From positions 1-7,568 of the forward strand of contig JABXIR010000191.1 of assembly GCA_013372965.1 (NCBI GenBank): a DNA stretch of 7,568 nucleotides, given 5' to 3'. Made by a program: the position numbers and the translations under genes. The stretch is from Gammaproteobacteria bacterium. Lineage in GTDB: Bacteria > Pseudomonadota > Gammaproteobacteria > Pseudomonadales > DSM-25080. Below are positions 1 through 5,947 of this stretch, piece by piece (positions within the stretch are counted from its first letter, which is position 1; each line of letters opens with the position of its first letter). Below the pieces are notes generated by a model. The model searched no databases. It was given only the letters and a program-made list of their open reading frames with translations, and was not told the DNA's origin.

Positions 1-770
1 ATTGCTGCATTGGCATTGTCTTTATTCCACCCGAGAAGAATCATGGGGGCGGTGTAAAGACGCTCTGGACCTAACATGGCAGAGGTGTGCAAAAACGGCG
101 TCGGTTGCCCGCGGTTGGGCTCGATGACGGCTCGCGCTTTATCTTTTTTACGCAGATCGAATAGATAGTTAAAGAACTTTGGCTGAGCTTCACGAAGTTT
201 TCTCGCCATCTCGATGGTGGCTTTGACGTCGACGAGCGCATCATGGGCGCCAGCGTGATCAATGTGATTCGCGGCCGTCAGATCCTCGAGTTTAAAACTG
301 GTGAAGCCATCCTCGCGCTCTGGCCAGTTGATGCCTTCGGGGCGAAGGGCGTGTGCCATTCGGAGTGCGTTGATCAGGTCCCATCGCGAGTTACCGTTGC
401 TGTACTCGCGCTGGTATGGATCGAAGAAGTTGCGAAACAGAGTGTGTCGAGTGACTTCATCATCGAATCGGATACTATTGTAGCCCGCACCACAGGTTCC
501 GGGTACCGAAAATGCGTCGTTAACTTTACGAATAAACTCGGGCTCGTCGAACCCCTGTTGTTCGGCGGATAGTGGGGAAATACCGGTTACCATTGCAGCT
601 CTGGGATGCGGGAGGCGGTCGTAAGTCGGCTTGCAAAAGATTTCGATGGGTCGATCGATGATATTAAGGTCTTCATCGGTGCGTATTGCAGCAAACTGCG
701 ACGGTTGATCGACTCGGGGATTAACGCCCCAGGTTTCGTAATCGTGCCAGAGTATCGACGTGTTGCTCAC
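1..770 (-). CDS. sbcB: Exodeoxyribonuclease I (SbcB), N-terminal part, runs off left edge
   Basis: The 3'-to-5' single-stranded DNA exonuclease of DEDDh type acts in mismatch repair and recombination, in the cytoplasm. My translation of the minus strand gives 256 residues, about half of the E. coli enzyme (475 aa); the rest lies beyond position 1. It aligns with E. coli SbcB without apparent gaps at a constant offset of 5, and all five catalytic residues are present: D10 and E12 (HDYET), D103 (RFDDE), H176 and D181. Further conserved blocks are FAAIRTD (26-32), ALRPEGINWP (141-150) and AHDAL (175-179). The start is a GTG at 770. An in-frame TAA only 18 nt upstream (788-786) leaves no better choice, and an AAGG (783-780) sits 9 nt upstream. 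It is the third gene of a probable ygfZ-DUF3549-sbcB transcript, 39 bp after its neighbour. Identification is very secure; the C-terminal SH3-like and helical domains cannot be checked here. Confidence 0.96.
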   Translation of the reverse strand, partial: MSNTSILWHDYETWGVNPRVDQPSQFAAIRTDEDLNIIDRPIEIFCKPTYDRLPHPRAAMVTGISPLSAEQQGFDEPEFIRKVNDAFSVPGTCGAGYNSIRFDDEVTRHTLFRNFFDPYQREYSNGNSRWDLINALRMAHALRPEGINWPEREDGFTSFKLEDLTAANHIDHAGAHDALVDVKATIEMARKLREAQPKFFNYLFDLRKKDKARAVIEPNRGQPTPFLHTSAMLGPERLYTAPMILLGWNKDNANAA

Positions 771-809
771 AGAGATTCGCCTTATTTATCGTTGTTTGAC
801 TTCAATTGC

Positions 810-1856
810 TCAGACCGATCGTTGAAGTAGTGTGTTGACCGCGTCGGCGAGGGCATCTGAACGATTTGGATCGTTGAGTGCCGCGAGTACGAACGGTCGA
901 ATTTCGGTTAAGTATAACAACTGTTGAACCGCGCTTGGAAAGCTTCTACCTTGGTCGAGCAATACGATGTTTTCAAGGAATTGTAACGCCAATTCAGGGT
1001 GTTGTAATGCTTTCCAGAAACGCCCAGAAATAACGGAGATGCCATCGGCTGAAACGCCTTGAGAGCTATTAATAATGGCGCGGGCGGCCTCCAGCGAAAG
1101 GTTTTCACCCGCATGTGATAATGCCTGCGCTATGTGAAGCGGCTGAGTGTTGTTCGTATCCGAGTGGAGGTGGCGCTCGATTCGACGTTGCAACTGTTTA
1201 GCAAGTAGCGGACGGATTGGTTCACCATCGATGAGTGCGCTCAAATGTATGAGGGGCTCGATATCGAGTTTTTCGACCAATGTTGCAAGACGCTGCGTAT
1301 TGCCTTGCTCCTCATGTCGTGTAGCGAGCTCTGCTAATCCTTGAAGTGGCAGCTCAGCCCAGTTGTCGGACGAGTAGTTATCGATTAACTCGATCGCTCT
1401 GTTGAAATGCTCGGTGGGCGGAAGTTGAAGCGCCTTTCGAGCGAGGGCGTGAAAGCGAGCCTGCTTCTCAGTTGTTGGTACGATTGACTGAATTAACTCG
1501 GCTCCTGCAGAGCGAAGATCGGCTGGTTCACCTTTTTTCAGTGCTTCGGCGTTATCGCTAGCGCGCTGTATGATCGTTTCGATCAGTTGGTCACGAGCGC
1601 CAAGGTTCAAGTGCGCTCGCTCGTCGAGCGGTAGTTTGAAAAACCACGCAATTGAGTGCTCTTTGCTCGGGTCGACGCCCAATAGCGCGAAATGGGCATA
1701 GCGAAGTACGGGGGCAGGCCAAGCGGCATTCCCGTGCTCAAATTCGGTCCAGAACGTAGGAGCGAGGGAAACAACACTGCGTCCCATATCGAACGCATAA
1801 ACCTTGAAGTTTGCTTGTTCAAGTAAAGACTGAAGGGTGAGTAACTGATCGCTCAT
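810..1856 (-). CDS. DUF3549 family protein, function unknown
   Basis: This 348-residue soluble protein resembles the gammaproteobacterial DUF3549 family, whose function I do not know. Seen in the sequence: an N-terminal region with FDMGR (22-26), a tryptophan/aromatic-rich stretch and WFFKLPLDER (71-80), the family-like hallmark. The rest is rich in Leu, Ala and Glu with helix-like periodicity (roughly 120-348), suggesting stacked alpha-helical repeats. There is no signal peptide, no TM segment and no recognisable catalytic motif. I chose the ATG at 1856. It lies 7 bp after the ygfZ stop, with a TAGG 6 nt upstream, and MSDQLLTLQSLLEQ is a natural N-terminus. An upstream ATG at 1919 in the same frame would overlap ygfZ by 56 bp and add 21 residues unlike the family. 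Tight packing between ygfZ and sbcB suggests co-transcription. A role linked to DNA or RNA maintenance is only inferred from position. Family assignment is from memory of the motif pattern and is moderately sure. Confidence 0.8.
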   Translation of the reverse strand: MSDQLLTLQSLLEQANFKVYAFDMGRSVVSLAPTFWTEFEHGNAAWPAPVLRYAHFALLGVDPSKEHSIAWFFKLPLDERAHLNLGARDQLIETIIQRASDNAEALKKGEPADLRSAGAELIQSIVPTTEKQARFHALARKALQLPPTEHFNRAIELIDNYSSDNWAELPLQGLAELATRHEEQGNTQRLATLVEKLDIEPLIHLSALIDGEPIRPLLAKQLQRRIERHLHSDTNNTQPLHIAQALSHAGENLSLEAARAIINSSQGVSADGISVISGRFWKALQHPELALQFLENIVLLDQGRSFPSAVQQLLYLTEIRPFVLAALNDPNRSDALADAVNTLLQRSV

Positions 1857-1863
1857 GAGAGGC

Positions 1864-2697
1864 CTATAATTTGGGTTCGTTGATGAACGACCAAGCTGCT
1901 TCGATGTTGGTGCCATCAACGAATAGCTTTGTCGGTGCGGAGGTCGAGATAATCGCTAAGGCTTGATGCTGGTTTACGATGGTTAGGCTACCGTGCGACT
2001 TTCCGCCTTCGTCTTTAAGAGATACCGTTTGTTCGGGGATGATGTCGCCAAAGTGAACGATCGCCAGCTTTTGCTTTGGCTTCCCTAAAAAATGCACTCG
2101 AGCTATGACTTCCTGGCCTAGGTAACACCCCTTGTTGTATGAAATACCGCCATGATGCTCTAACCCCAGTACTTGCGGTAGAAACGATTCAGACGTCGAT
2201 GGAGTGAGCCAGACCAAGCCGGCCTGGATGTCGTGCTCAATAAATTCGTCCGGTAGTGTCGGCTGGTCTTCCGATAACACCCAGCATATCTTCTCCGATG
2301 GATGCTGGATTACTACGCCACTATCGCTGTGTACGACCGAAAATGCATTGCCAATTCGTTGGGCTCTGCTGGTCACCTGGTATTTTGATGCGGTGAGCTT
2401 TGAACGAGAGAATCTCAGGTATTTATCGAGATGCTGTTCTAATACACCTTGTAATGATTTCGGCACGATCAAGGCGAGATGGTCGGGCTTAATACGGGCG
2501 ACCAGTAGCGTTGAGATGACACGCCCTTTTAAATCACAAATGGATGTGAACCTCGCTTGCTCGTCGGTTACTTCGTGGATGTCACAGGTTAACTGATTTT
2601 GCAGCAGCTTATCGGCGTCTGATCCGATAAGATCTAATACAACTAGAGGGGCATGCATGGCTAAACAGTTCTCGTTACGTTGTTGCGTTGGCGTCAT
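1864..2697 (-). CDS. ygfZ: Folate-binding protein YgfZ (tRNA-modifying / Fe-S cluster maintenance)
   Basis: YgfZ is a cytoplasmic tetrahydrofolate-dependent protein of the GcvT-like fold. It is needed for activity of certain Fe-S enzymes such as MiaB and hence for tRNA thio-modification. The signature KGCYLGQE is intact near the C-terminal third (residues 189-196 from the ATG at 2697), including the essential cysteine equivalent to E. coli Cys228. It is followed by VIAR, and the N-terminal block DADKLLQNQLTCDI matches the family GxDAxxFLQGQLTxD pattern. Length is 277 aa, shorter than the E. coli protein (326 aa) but common outside enterics. The start is ambiguous: the ATG at 2697 fits the usual short leader before the first strand, a GTG at 2718 in the same frame would add 7 residues, and a third ATG lies at 2658. 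None has a convincing Shine-Dalgarno. It is first in a minus-strand operon and divergent from sdhE, an arrangement also found in E. coli. Confidence 0.93.
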   Translation of the reverse strand: MTPTQQRNENCLAMHAPLVVLDLIGSDADKLLQNQLTCDIHEVTDEQARFTSICDLKGRVISTLLVARIKPDHLALIVPKSLQGVLEQHLDKYLRFSRSKLTASKYQVTSRAQRIGNAFSVVHSDSGVVIQHPSEKICWVLSEDQPTLPDEFIEHDIQAGLVWLTPSTSESFLPQVLGLEHHGGISYNKGCYLGQEVIARVHFLGKPKQKLAIVHFGDIIPEQTVSLKDEGGKSHGSLTIVNQHQALAIISTSAPTKLFVDGTNIEAAWSFINEPKL

Positions 2698-2839
2698 TGT
2701 AACATTGATTACTAACACGAGATAATTAAAGAGCCGACTGCGTCCTGAAAAAAAATGCGAATTTCCGAAGTACGTGAAAACTTAGCGATATCGTTTCGTG
2801 CCGCCGCGTTAGGAGGCCTAAATTCTCCCGTTTTGTGGC

Positions 2840-2868
2840 TGGCGAATTGCCTCAAGGTCTGTGATAAT
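2840..2868 (+). promoter_or_regulatory. sdhE promoter with extended -10
   Basis: The hexamer GATAAT (2863-2868) is preceded by TGT (2860-2862), giving the extended -10 pattern TGnTATAAT with one mismatch. A -35 at 17-bp spacing would be TGGCGA (2840-2845), only 3 of 6 matches, which is usual when an extended -10 is present. Transcription would begin around 2875, leaving a leader of about 22 nt that contains AAGGA (2886-2890), a strong ribosome site 6 nt before the sdhE ATG. This is prediction from consensus only. Confidence 0.55.
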
Positions 2869-2873
2869 TCGCC
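2841..2873. repeat. 8-bp inverted repeat overlapping the sdhE promoter (possible operator)
   Basis: The arms GGCGAATT (2841-2848) and AATTCGCC (2866-2873) are perfect reverse complements separated by 17 bp. The left arm covers the -35 position and the right arm covers the end of the -10 to the transcription start. This geometry fits an operator for a dimeric repressor better than a terminator, since there is no following T tract. I do not recognise the site as belonging to any named regulator. Confidence 0.5.
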
Positions 2874-2896
2874 GATAGTTAAATTAAGGACGTCTT

Positions 2897-3160
2897 ATGG
2901 ATGAACTCGCAAAATCTCGCATGATCTGGCGCTCGCGCCGAGGTATGCTAGAGCTCGACCTCATGTTGGCGCCGTTCGTTGAAAACGAATACGAAGATTT
3001 ACCAACCGAGACAAAACAGCTTTATCTCGAGCTTCTTAAAGAAGAAGACCAAGACTTGTTCCGATGGTTTTTGCAGGCTGAAACACCTCCGCAGCCCCAT
3101 CTCGTCGAGATCGTGAATTTAATCCTCGAGCGTCACGCTCAGCGCGGCCCTGCAACCTAA
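2897..3160 (+). CDS. sdhE: FAD assembly factor SdhE (YgfY/CptB)
   Basis: This small cytoplasmic chaperone promotes covalent attachment of FAD to the flavoprotein subunit SdhA of succinate dehydrogenase (and FrdA of fumarate reductase). The 87-residue protein has the usual family length. The diagnostic RGxxE motif is present as RGMLE (residues 15-19), followed by LD. Further matches to E. coli SdhE are the acidic stretch ENEYEDL (29-35), the LLKEEDQDLFRW block (46-57) and the terminal RGP (83-85). The ATG has a clear AAGGA ribosome site 6 nt upstream. The gene starts a two-gene unit with ygfX, which begins 1 bp after its stop. The older reading of this pair as a toxin-antitoxin system (CptA/CptB) is an alternative annotation; the SDH assembly role is better supported for the family. 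Confidence 0.96.
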   Translation: MDELAKSRMIWRSRRGMLELDLMLAPFVENEYEDLPTETKQLYLELLKEEDQDLFRWFLQAETPPQPHLVEIVNLILERHAQRGPAT

Positions 3161-3161
3161 A

Positions 3162-3518
3162 TTGCCGCAAAGTTTCCGACTCAAGCCGAGCAATCTGCGT
3201 CGTTGGTTTAGGCTTTTCTCGATAACGGTTGCGTTGGTCATGGCGGCATCGAAGGGCTATTTTTTCGAGGTTTTGGCGTTGGTGCCATGGCTGTTCGTGT
3301 TGTGGGCGCTGCCCAACACCGATATCCGTTCTCTGCGACTACGCGACCGTGAAATTTCCATAAATCGCGGAGCTTGGCATCGCCTGTATGGGTGTCAGTT
3401 AGGGGTGCTCTGGGTTAGGCTGCATCGATGGCATCGAAATCACCTTATTCTTCCAGATCAACTCAGTAGCGCCGACTGGTGCAGACTTCGGCGCTCTCTG
3501 AATGTGCATTTCTTTTGA
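3162..3518 (+). CDS. ygfX: YgfX-family small inner-membrane protein (CptA)
   Basis: This 118-residue protein matches the YgfX family in position, size and layout: a short basic N-terminus (FRLKPSNLRRWFR), two closely spaced hydrophobic segments (about 17-30 and 34-51) and a soluble C-terminal part. That part ends in the family-like block DQLSSADWCRLRRSL (99-113). YgfX is reported to interact with SdhE and, in E. coli, was described as a toxin affecting MreB and FtsZ; its true role is not settled. The start is a TTG at 3162, 1 bp after the sdhE stop. In this frame the next upstream stop is at 3120-3122, and the codons between contain no ATG or GTG, so TTG is the only common start that keeps the full N-terminus. 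The ribosome site is weak, suggesting coupling to sdhE translation. Convergent with nadB, 14 bp away. Confidence 0.85.
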   Translation: MPQSFRLKPSNLRRWFRLFSITVALVMAASKGYFFEVLALVPWLFVLWALPNTDIRSLRLRDREISINRGAWHRLYGCQLGVLWVRLHRWHRNHLILPDQLSSADWCRLRRSLNVHFF

Positions 3519-3532
3519 AATGAGTCGCCAGA

Positions 3533-5152
3533 TTACCGTGGCTGTGTGACGATGATGTCCTGGCCCGCAAAGTTGATCGGAACCATGATGGTGTTTCGAG
3601 CAATAGGCGACAAGTCAGGATAGTCCCGAGTATAGTGGAGCCCTCGTGATTCTCTTCGTTCCATCGCTGATCGGATGATCAACTCAGCAACCGTGGCAAG
3701 ATTTCTTAATTCGATGATATCACCGCTCACACGATAGTTACCGTAGTATTCAGCAATTTCTCGTTTCAGCATTTTGATTCGATGCGAGGCCCTTTCAAGC
3801 CGCTTGTTGGTTCGTACGATGCCCACGTAATCCCACATGAATCGACGAAGTTCGTCCCAGTTGTGGCTAATTACAACGTCTTCGTCGGAGTCCGTGACTC
3901 GAGTCGCATCCCAGTCGATGTGACTGATTCCGGGGCGAACGCTCTTGGCGCGTTGCAGTATATCGGCCGCTGCCGAGCGACCGTAAACAATGCATTCGAG
4001 AAGCGAGTTACTCGCCATTCGGTTGGCACCGTGTAATCCGGTAAAGCTGCATTCGCCAATGGCATAAAGGTTACGTAGGTCGGTCGATCCGCTCGTGTTG
4101 ACCATGATGCCACCACACGTGTAATGAGCAGCGGGGACCACTGGAATGGGTTCTTTGGTGATATCAATCCCAAATTTTAAGCAGCGCTGATAGACGGTAG
4201 GAAAGTGCGACTTAATAAACTCATCTGACTTGTGAGAAATATCGAGGTACAAACAATCGGCACCTAAACGCTTCATTTCGTGATCGATCGCCCGCGCGAC
4301 AATATCGCGAGGGGCGAGCTCACAACGCTCGTCGAAACGGGCCATAAAGCGCTCACCGTTGGGGAGCTTTAAATGGGCCCCTTCACCGCGAAGCGCTTCC
4401 GTAATTAAGAACGACTTCGCGTTGGCATGGAACAGGCAGGTGGGATGAAATTGATTGAATTCCATATTAGCCACCCGGCACCCAGCGCGCCAAGCCATCG
4501 CGATACCATCACCGGATGAGCCGTCGGGATTACTTGTGTATAGGTAGACCTTCGAAGCTCCGCCAGTTGCGAGCACGACAAAGCGAGCGGAAAAGGTGGT
4601 GACCTCTCCGGTCTTTGAGTTTTGAATGTACGCGCCCGTGCAGCGAATCTGCGTATCGTCATCGTCGGCCTCGGTGATTAAGTCAATGGCGATGTGATGA
4701 TCGTAGATGTTCAGTTTTGATTCATTTAACGCATTGCGTATCAATGTGCTAGACACTGCATGACCAGTGGCATCAGCGGTGTGAATGATGCGCCGCTTAC
4801 TGTGACCACCTTCTCGAGTTAGGTGGTATTGGCCGGAGGCTTCTTTGGTAAACTCAACGCCTTGATCAATCAGCCACTGAATGGCGCTATTGGAATTTTC
4901 CACGACGTGACGGACACGAGAAGCCTCGCATAAGCCTGCACCGGCAGCGAGCGTGTCGCTAACGTGTTCCTCAATCGTATCATCCTCCGTGAGGACTGCG
5001 GCGATGCCGCCTTGCGCCCAGCGCGTAGAGCCGTCGTCGAGTTCGCCTTTAGAGAAAACTGCGACATCAAGGTGCTGTGCAAGCTCGAGAGCGAGAGTAA
5101 GTCCGGCAGCCCCGCTGCCGAGGACAAGAACGTCGTGATGTTTGATGGTCAT
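3533..5152 (-). CDS. nadB: L-aspartate oxidase NadB
   Basis: This FAD enzyme oxidises L-aspartate to iminoaspartate, using oxygen or fumarate. NadA then makes quinolinate from the product in de novo NAD synthesis. The 539 residues equal the normal family length. Visible motifs: the dinucleotide-binding GSGAAGL (12-18), STRWAQGGIAAV (42-53), HLTREGGHS (110-118), LATGGASKVY (194-203), SSGDGIAMAWRAGCRVAN (212-229), EFNQFHPT (231-238), PRDIVARAIDHE (281-292), HYTCGG (343-348) and GLHGANRMASNSLLE (372-386). The active-site residues corresponding to E. coli H244, R290, H351 and R386 are H236, R282, H343 and R378, all intact at a constant offset. The C-terminal helical domain (about 430-520) includes WDYVGIVRT and ESRGLHYT. 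The ATG at 5152 starts the protein correctly, but no Shine-Dalgarno is visible. nadA is not in the window. Divergent from rpoE, as in many gammaproteobacteria. Confidence 0.98.
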   Translation of the reverse strand: MTIKHHDVLVLGSGAAGLTLALELAQHLDVAVFSKGELDDGSTRWAQGGIAAVLTEDDTIEEHVSDTLAAGAGLCEASRVRHVVENSNSAIQWLIDQGVEFTKEASGQYHLTREGGHSKRRIIHTADATGHAVSSTLIRNALNESKLNIYDHHIAIDLITEADDDDTQIRCTGAYIQNSKTGEVTTFSARFVVLATGGASKVYLYTSNPDGSSGDGIAMAWRAGCRVANMEFNQFHPTCLFHANAKSFLITEALRGEGAHLKLPNGERFMARFDERCELAPRDIVARAIDHEMKRLGADCLYLDISHKSDEFIKSHFPTVYQRCLKFGIDITKEPIPVVPAAHYTCGGIMVNTSGSTDLRNLYAIGECSFTGLHGANRMASNSLLECIVYGRSAAADILQRAKSVRPGISHIDWDATRVTDSDEDVVISHNWDELRRFMWDYVGIVRTNKRLERASHRIKMLKREIAEYYGNYRVSGDIIELRNLATVAELIIRSAMERRESRGLHYTRDYPDLSPIARNTIMVPINFAGQDIIVTQPR

Positions 5153-5159
5153 ATTGGTC

Positions 5160-5173
5160 AGTAAACAGTAAAC
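5160..5173. repeat. Tandem heptamer in the nadB leader
   Basis: AGTAAAC occurs twice in direct succession (GTTTACT GTTTACT on the nadB strand), between the predicted nadB transcription start and the ATG. It contains TGTTTA and TAAACA half-sites like those of the enterobacterial NadR box (TGTTTA-N6-TAAACA), but not in the inverted N6 arrangement, so NadR binding cannot be claimed. It may be an operator for another NAD-responsive regulator, or chance. Confidence 0.4.
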
Positions 5174-5188
5174 TGTGCAAGGAGCTGA

Positions 5189-5217
5189 ATTATAGCGACA
5201 TTCGCTTTAGTTGTGCT
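5189..5217 (-). promoter_or_regulatory. nadB promoter, sigma-70 type
   Basis: On the minus strand a perfect TATAAT lies at 5194-5189. At the ideal 17-bp spacing the -35 would be AGCACA (5217-5212), matching the last three bases of TTGACA only. Transcription would start near 5182 and give a leader of about 30 nt containing the tandem GTTTACT. Consensus prediction only; the perfect -10 in a short divergent region makes it likely. Confidence 0.6.
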
Positions 5218-5221
5218 ACTT

Positions 5222-5249
5222 GGAACTTTTTGAATTTTACTGTGTCGAA
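5222..5249 (+). promoter_or_regulatory. Sigma-E (RpoE)-type promoter of rpoE
   Basis: GGAACTT (5222-5228) is the exact -35 consensus for RpoE-type sigma factors. After 15 bp comes GTCGAA (5244-5249), one base from the GTCAAA-like -10. Motif and spacing fit the autoregulated promoter known in front of rpoE/algU in other gammaproteobacteria. Transcription would start near 5255, giving a leader of about 40 nt. No equally good sigma-70 promoter for rpoE was seen in this gap. Confidence 0.85.
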
Positions 5250-5295
5250 GTAACAGCGTATTCAAACGCAGTGATGTATTAGATGTAATAGGCAG

Positions 5296-5925
5296 ATGTC
5301 AGACAAAACAAATACGATCGATAACGCCGATCAACTGCTAGTTGAACGCGTAAAAAAGGGCGATAAGCGAGCCTTCGACTTGTTGGTGCTCAAATACCAG
5401 CATCGAGTGTTGGCGGTAATATCGCGCCTGGTGGCCGACAGAGATTCAGCGATGGATATCGCTCAAGACACCTTTGTACGCGCTTGGCGGGCGATCGATA
5501 AGTTTCGTGGGGACAGTGCTTTTTATACGTGGTTGTATCGAATTGCGACGAACACGGCGAAAAACTGGTTAGTGGCACAGTCGAGACGCCCGCGCCAAGA
5601 CGTTGACATTGACGATCATGAGGCACCTGAGCTTGCCGAGCTATCTGACGCAGCGACGCCTGAAGCCGTGACCAACTCGTCACAATTAGCCGCTGCAATT
5701 GCGAAGGCGATGGCGTCGTTGCCACACGACCTTCGAAGTGCATTACAGTTACGTGAATTCGACGGTCTATCGTACGACGAAATTGCAGAGGCTCTCGATT
5801 GCCCTGTAGGAACGGTACGAAGCCGAATTTTCCGAGCGCGTGAGGCAGTCAATAAAGCCATCGCGCCTTACATAGAAGACAGTTCAGCGAGCGGCGACAA
5901 ACCGATCGCAAAGAGTACGCGTTAA
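5296..5925 (+). CDS. rpoE: RNA polymerase sigma factor RpoE (AlgU), envelope stress
   Basis: This group 4 (ECF) sigma factor directs RNA polymerase to envelope-stress promoters. The 209-residue protein holds region 2 (about 15-95), with RAFDLLVLKYQHRV (25-38), DIAQDTFVRAWRAI (54-67) and the highly conserved FRGDSAFYTWLYRIA (70-84). Region 4 (about 135-190) has LPHDLRSALQLREFDGLSY (142-160) and the helix-turn-helix DEIAEALDCPVGTVRSRIF (161-179). These blocks match E. coli RpoE closely, identifying the orthologue rather than another ECF factor. A polar tail of about 15 residues extends past the usual C-terminus. The ATG at 5296 has only AGG at 3 nt spacing, so the ribosome site is poor. It is first in an rpoE-rseA-rseB operon, with its own sigma-E promoter upstream, and 22 bp before rseA. 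Confidence 0.97.
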   Translation: MSDKTNTIDNADQLLVERVKKGDKRAFDLLVLKYQHRVLAVISRLVADRDSAMDIAQDTFVRAWRAIDKFRGDSAFYTWLYRIATNTAKNWLVAQSRRPRQDVDIDDHEAPELAELSDAATPEAVTNSSQLAAAIAKAMASLPHDLRSALQLREFDGLSYDEIAEALDCPVGTVRSRIFRAREAVNKAIAPYIEDSSASGDKPIAKSTR

Positions 5926-5947
5926 AACGCGATAGAGGCATTTAACT

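Larger units (their letters stand above)
2719..2896. other. Divergent ygfZ / sdhE intergenic control region
   Basis: This 178-bp non-coding stretch separates the ygfZ and sdhE start codons. The sdhE side holds a convincing extended -10 element and an overlapping inverted repeat, listed separately. On the ygfZ side the best -10 candidate on the minus strand is TTTAAT (2730-2725), preceded by a run of eight A (2748-2755, T on the minus strand) where a -35 would lie. That would place the transcript start near 2718, which favours the ygfZ ATG at 2697 over the GTG. The match to a -35 is poor, so this promoter is tentative. A second small dyad, TTAGG-agg-CCTAA, lies at 2809-2821. I see no small ORF with a plausible ribosome site and no RNA gene. 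Confidence 0.6.

Noticed and set aside
243..572. 109-codon plus-strand open frame
   Set aside because: It lies antisense inside sbcB, whose minus-strand translation matches exonuclease I residue by residue; the plus-strand product has no recognisable features.
606..830. 74-codon plus-strand open frame crossing the sbcB start
   Set aside because: It is antisense to the conserved sbcB N-terminus with catalytic D10 and E12 and has no ribosome site or family resemblance.
1857..1919. Longer form of the DUF3549 gene starting at 1919
   Set aside because: It would overlap ygfZ by 56 bp, and the added residues do not look like the family; the ATG at 1856 is better placed just after the ygfZ stop.
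2204..2596. 130-codon plus-strand open frame
   Set aside because: It is a shadow antisense to ygfZ, with a composition typical of a reverse-frame translation.
2809..2821. TTAGG-agg-CCTAA dyad, containing AGGAGG, as a ribosome site for a small ORF
   Set aside because: No start codon at suitable spacing opens a frame longer than about 9 codons; short dyads of this size occur by chance.
2847..2868. TTGCCT plus GATAAT as a paired -35/-10
   Set aside because: The spacer would be only 10 bp; the extended -10 reading with a weak -35 at 17 bp is more plausible.
3507..3522. Hairpin CATTTC-tttt-GAAATG at the ygfX stop as a terminator
   Set aside because: The stem is only 6 bp, AT-rich and has no T tract on either strand, so it is not a convincing intrinsic terminator between the convergent genes.
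5150..5175. Full NadR operator upstream of nadB
   Set aside because: TGTTTA and TAAACA cores are present but not as an inverted pair with 6-bp spacing.
5390..5743. 117-codon minus-strand open frame
   Set aside because: It is antisense to conserved sigma region 2 of rpoE; no supporting start signal.
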